A stretch of DNA of 64,000 nucleotides from an uncultured Roseobacter sp. (GTDB taxonomy: Bacteria > Pseudomonadota > Alphaproteobacteria > Rhodobacterales > Rhodobacteraceae). The position numbers were made by a program, and so were the translations under genes. This document shows, one piece after another, positions 62,376-64,000 of the stretch. The DNA is taken from positions 1 through 64,000 of the forward strand of contig NZ_CANLQB010000002.1 of assembly GCF_947493125.1 (NCBI RefSeq). Reading direction: 5' to 3'. The stretch's first letter is position 1. Every line of letters begins with the position of its first letter. The notes beneath the pieces were generated by a model. It was given only the letters and a program-made list of their open reading frames with translations, did not search any database and was not told the origin of the DNA.

Positions 62376-62448
62376 GGCGGCCTGAAGCCCGCCGGACCTG
62401 CCAGCACACCGGTCAGGACAGGCAGGTGCGGTGGGCTTTCAGGCCACC
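62376..62448. repeat. 73-nt long imperfect hairpin downstream of the demethylase gene
   Basis: Outer arms 62376-62393 and 62430-62448 (GGCGGCCTGAAGCCCGCC against GGTGGGCTTTCAGGCCACC, few mismatches) and inner arms 62396-62402 and 62421-62427 (ACCTGCC, GGCAGGT, perfect) leave an 18-base loop. It starts 6 bases beyond the stop of the minus-strand gene at 62455 and ends 57 bases before the start of the pseudouridine synthase gene. Probably a transcription terminator or mRNA stabiliser, but no T-run follows. Confidence 0.65.
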
Positions 62449-62454
62449 GCGGCC

Positions 62455-64000
62455 TCAGGCTTTCACGCGCTCTGATTTGGGGTCGTACATTGGCCTCAAG
62501 GAGGCCTCGGCCTTCACCCGTGTGCCCGCCACGTCGATCTCATAGGTCGAGGCCAGCACCTCCGCTGCGGTCTCTCCCGCGCAAGGCACATAGCCCAGAC
62601 CCATCGCACCACCGAGCGTGTGACCGTAGGCGCCGGACGCCAGATAGCCCACAATCTCGCCATCCCGCAGAACCGGTTCGTTGTGATAGAGCAGCGGTTC
62701 CGGATCGGTCAGCTTGAACTGCACCAGCCGGGTCTTCAGCCCCTCGTCCTTCCTGCGCAGCACCGCGTCCCGCCCGATGAAGTCCGGCTTGTCGGTCTTC
62801 ACCGCAAAGCCAAGCCCCGCCTCCAGCACGTGATCCTCACAGGTGATGTCGTGCCCGAAGTGGCGGAAGCCTTTCTCCATCCGGCAGCTGTCCATCATGT
62901 GCATGCCGCAGAGCTTGAGGTTCAGGTCCGCGCCCGCCTCGATCAGCGTCTCACACACATGCGCGGCCATCTCGGAGGAGACATAGACCTCCCAGCCCAG
63001 CTCGCCCACATAGGTCACGCGGTGCACCCGCGCCAGACCCATGCCGATCTCGATCTCCTGCGCGGTGCCGAAGGGGTTCTCCTCATTGGAGAAATCATTG
63101 GGCGAGACGAGATTCAGCAACGCGCGGGAATTCGGCCCCATCACCGCCAGCACGGCCTCGCCTGCGGTCACATTGGTGATCACCACGTTGAAGTCGCCCA
63201 CGTGGCGGCGCATCCAGGTCTCATCAGCGAGGCGCGTCGCCGCAGGTGTGACCACAAGATACGCTGTGTCCGACAGCCGCGTGACGGTCACATCCGCCTC
63301 GATCCCGCCTGTGGGGTTCAGGAACTGGGTGTAGACGATCTTGCCCACCGGCACGTCGTACTGGCCACCGCCCACAAAGTTCATGAAGGCCGTCGCGTCC
63401 TTGCCCTCCACGCGGATCTTGCCGAAGGAGGACATGTCGTACATGCCCACATTGTTGCGGATGGCGGTGTGCTCTTCGGCGATGTTGTTGAAAAAGCTCT
63501 GGCGCTTCCAGCTGTATTCATACTCCGGCGTCTGCGTGGGCTTGGCGATCCAGTTGGGCCGCTCCCACCCGGCAAACTCGCCCATGACCGCGCCGCGATC
63601 CACAAATTGCCAGTAGACCGGCGAGCGGCGGATACCCCGCGCCGTCTCTTTCTGCCGGAACGGGAAGTGGTCGGCATAAAGCAGGCCCAGCGTCTCTTTC
63701 GAGCGCTCGAAGAGGTACGTCTTGTTGCCCTGAAAGGTCTCCATGCGGGAGATATCGACGTCGCCCAGGTCAAACGGCTTCTCGCCGCCTTCCATCCACT
63801 GCGCCAGCGCCATACCCGCACCACCGGCCGACTGAATGCCGATGGAATTGAAGCCCGCCGCAACCCAGAAGTTATCAAGCTCCGGCGCCAGCCCCAGATG
63901 ATAGGAATCATCCGGCGTGAAGCTCTCTGGCCCGTTGAAGAACGTATGGATGCCCGCTTCCGCCAGCATGGGCAGGCGCTCGACAGCGGCCTCGAGGATC
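62455..64000 (-). CDS. FAD/GcvT demethylase (dimethylglycine/sarcosine dehydrogenase type), partial
   Basis: The C-terminal 514 residues of a protein that runs off the right edge; the frame continues upstream of 63969 to the end of the window (ILEAAVERLP precedes MLAEAGIHTFF). The visible part starts inside an FAD-oxidase domain (SIGIQSAGGAGMALAQWM) and then has an aminomethyltransferase (GcvT) domain and a GcvT C-terminal domain ending in RPMYDPKSERVKA. Enzymes of this build demethylate N-methyl glycines and pass the methyl carbon to tetrahydrofolate, which would supply C1 units to the glyA/serine-cycle pathway encoded in this window. Confidence 0.88.
   Translation of the reverse strand, partial: ILEAAVERLPMLAEAGIHTFFNGPESFTPDDSYHLGLAPELDNFWVAAGFNSIGIQSAGGAGMALAQWMEGGEKPFDLGDVDISRMETFQGNKTYLFERSKETLGLLYADHFPFRQKETARGIRRSPVYWQFVDRGAVMGEFAGWERPNWIAKPTQTPEYEYSWKRQSFFNNIAEEHTAIRNNVGMYDMSSFGKIRVEGKDATAFMNFVGGGQYDVPVGKIVYTQFLNPTGGIEADVTVTRLSDTAYLVVTPAATRLADETWMRRHVGDFNVVITNVTAGEAVLAVMGPNSRALLNLVSPNDFSNEENPFGTAQEIEIGMGLARVHRVTYVGELGWEVYVSSEMAAHVCETLIEAGADLNLKLCGMHMMDSCRMEKGFRHFGHDITCEDHVLEAGLGFAVKTDKPDFIGRDAVLRRKDEGLKTRLVQFKLTDPEPLLYHNEPVLRDGEIVGYLASGAYGHTLGGAMGLGYVPCAGETAAEVLASTYEIDVAGTRVKAEASLRPMYDPKSERVKA

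Overview
The window comes from a GC-rich alphaproteobacterium, most likely a marine Rhodobacteraceae (Roseobacter-type). The signs are the protein repertoire (PQQ genes, Mcl/Mtk serine-cycle genes, large RTX proteins, GcvT-type demethylase) and the very compact coding, with many ATGA/GTGA overlaps. No rRNA, tRNA, CRISPR array, insertion sequence or prophage was seen.

Region 1 (1-23.1 kb) is a quinoprotein (PQQ) alcohol-oxidation accessory locus. It opens with the first codons of a glutathione-dependent formaldehyde dehydrogenase. Next come a secreted orphan, a zinc metallohydrolase of the quinoprotein relay type, a fused SoxYZ-like carrier and two further secreted orphans. A cytosolic sensory set follows (LuxR-type regulator, FIST-domain protein, hybrid histidine kinase). 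Then comes a seven-gene MoxR/DUF58/DUF4381/VWA/VWA/TPR/BatD operon of the mxaRSACKL/Bat kind, another secreted orphan, separate soxZ and soxY, a PedA/PedC-like ABC exporter, a membrane histidine kinase with an OmpR-type regulator, and pqqA-pqqC-pqqD-pqqE. There is no pqqB, and no PQQ dehydrogenase structural gene (xoxF/mxaF) lies inside the window; they are probably outside it.

Region 2 (23.1-30.7 kb) is a serine-cycle block. Malyl-CoA lyase and an atypical LuxR regulator lie on the minus strand. Divergent from them are serine-glyoxylate aminotransferase, malate thiokinase beta and alpha, hydroxypyruvate reductase and serine hydroxymethyltransferase. With region 1 this describes oxidation of methanol or similar alcohols and assimilation of the C1 units. 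The partial dimethylglycine/sarcosine-dehydrogenase-like gene at the right edge would feed more C1 units.

Region 3 (31.2-37.4 kb) is a sugar-type ABC uptake operon: binding protein, double ATPase, two permeases, an SMP-30/gluconolactonase and a cupin.

Region 4 (37.5-60.5 kb) is surface and secretion biology. It holds a 4053-residue modular RTX/cadherin-like/lectin-like giant with a small secreted partner, a MerR-SDR-binding-protein operon with a textbook 19-bp-spacer promoter, a LysR regulator, and a type I secretion operon (RTX/CHRD protein, ABC exporter, HlyD adaptor).

Region 5 (60.8-64.0 kb) has an ArsR/SRPBCC pair with a tandem operator, an RluA-type pseudouridine synthase, a 73-nt hairpin and the partial FAD/GcvT demethylase.
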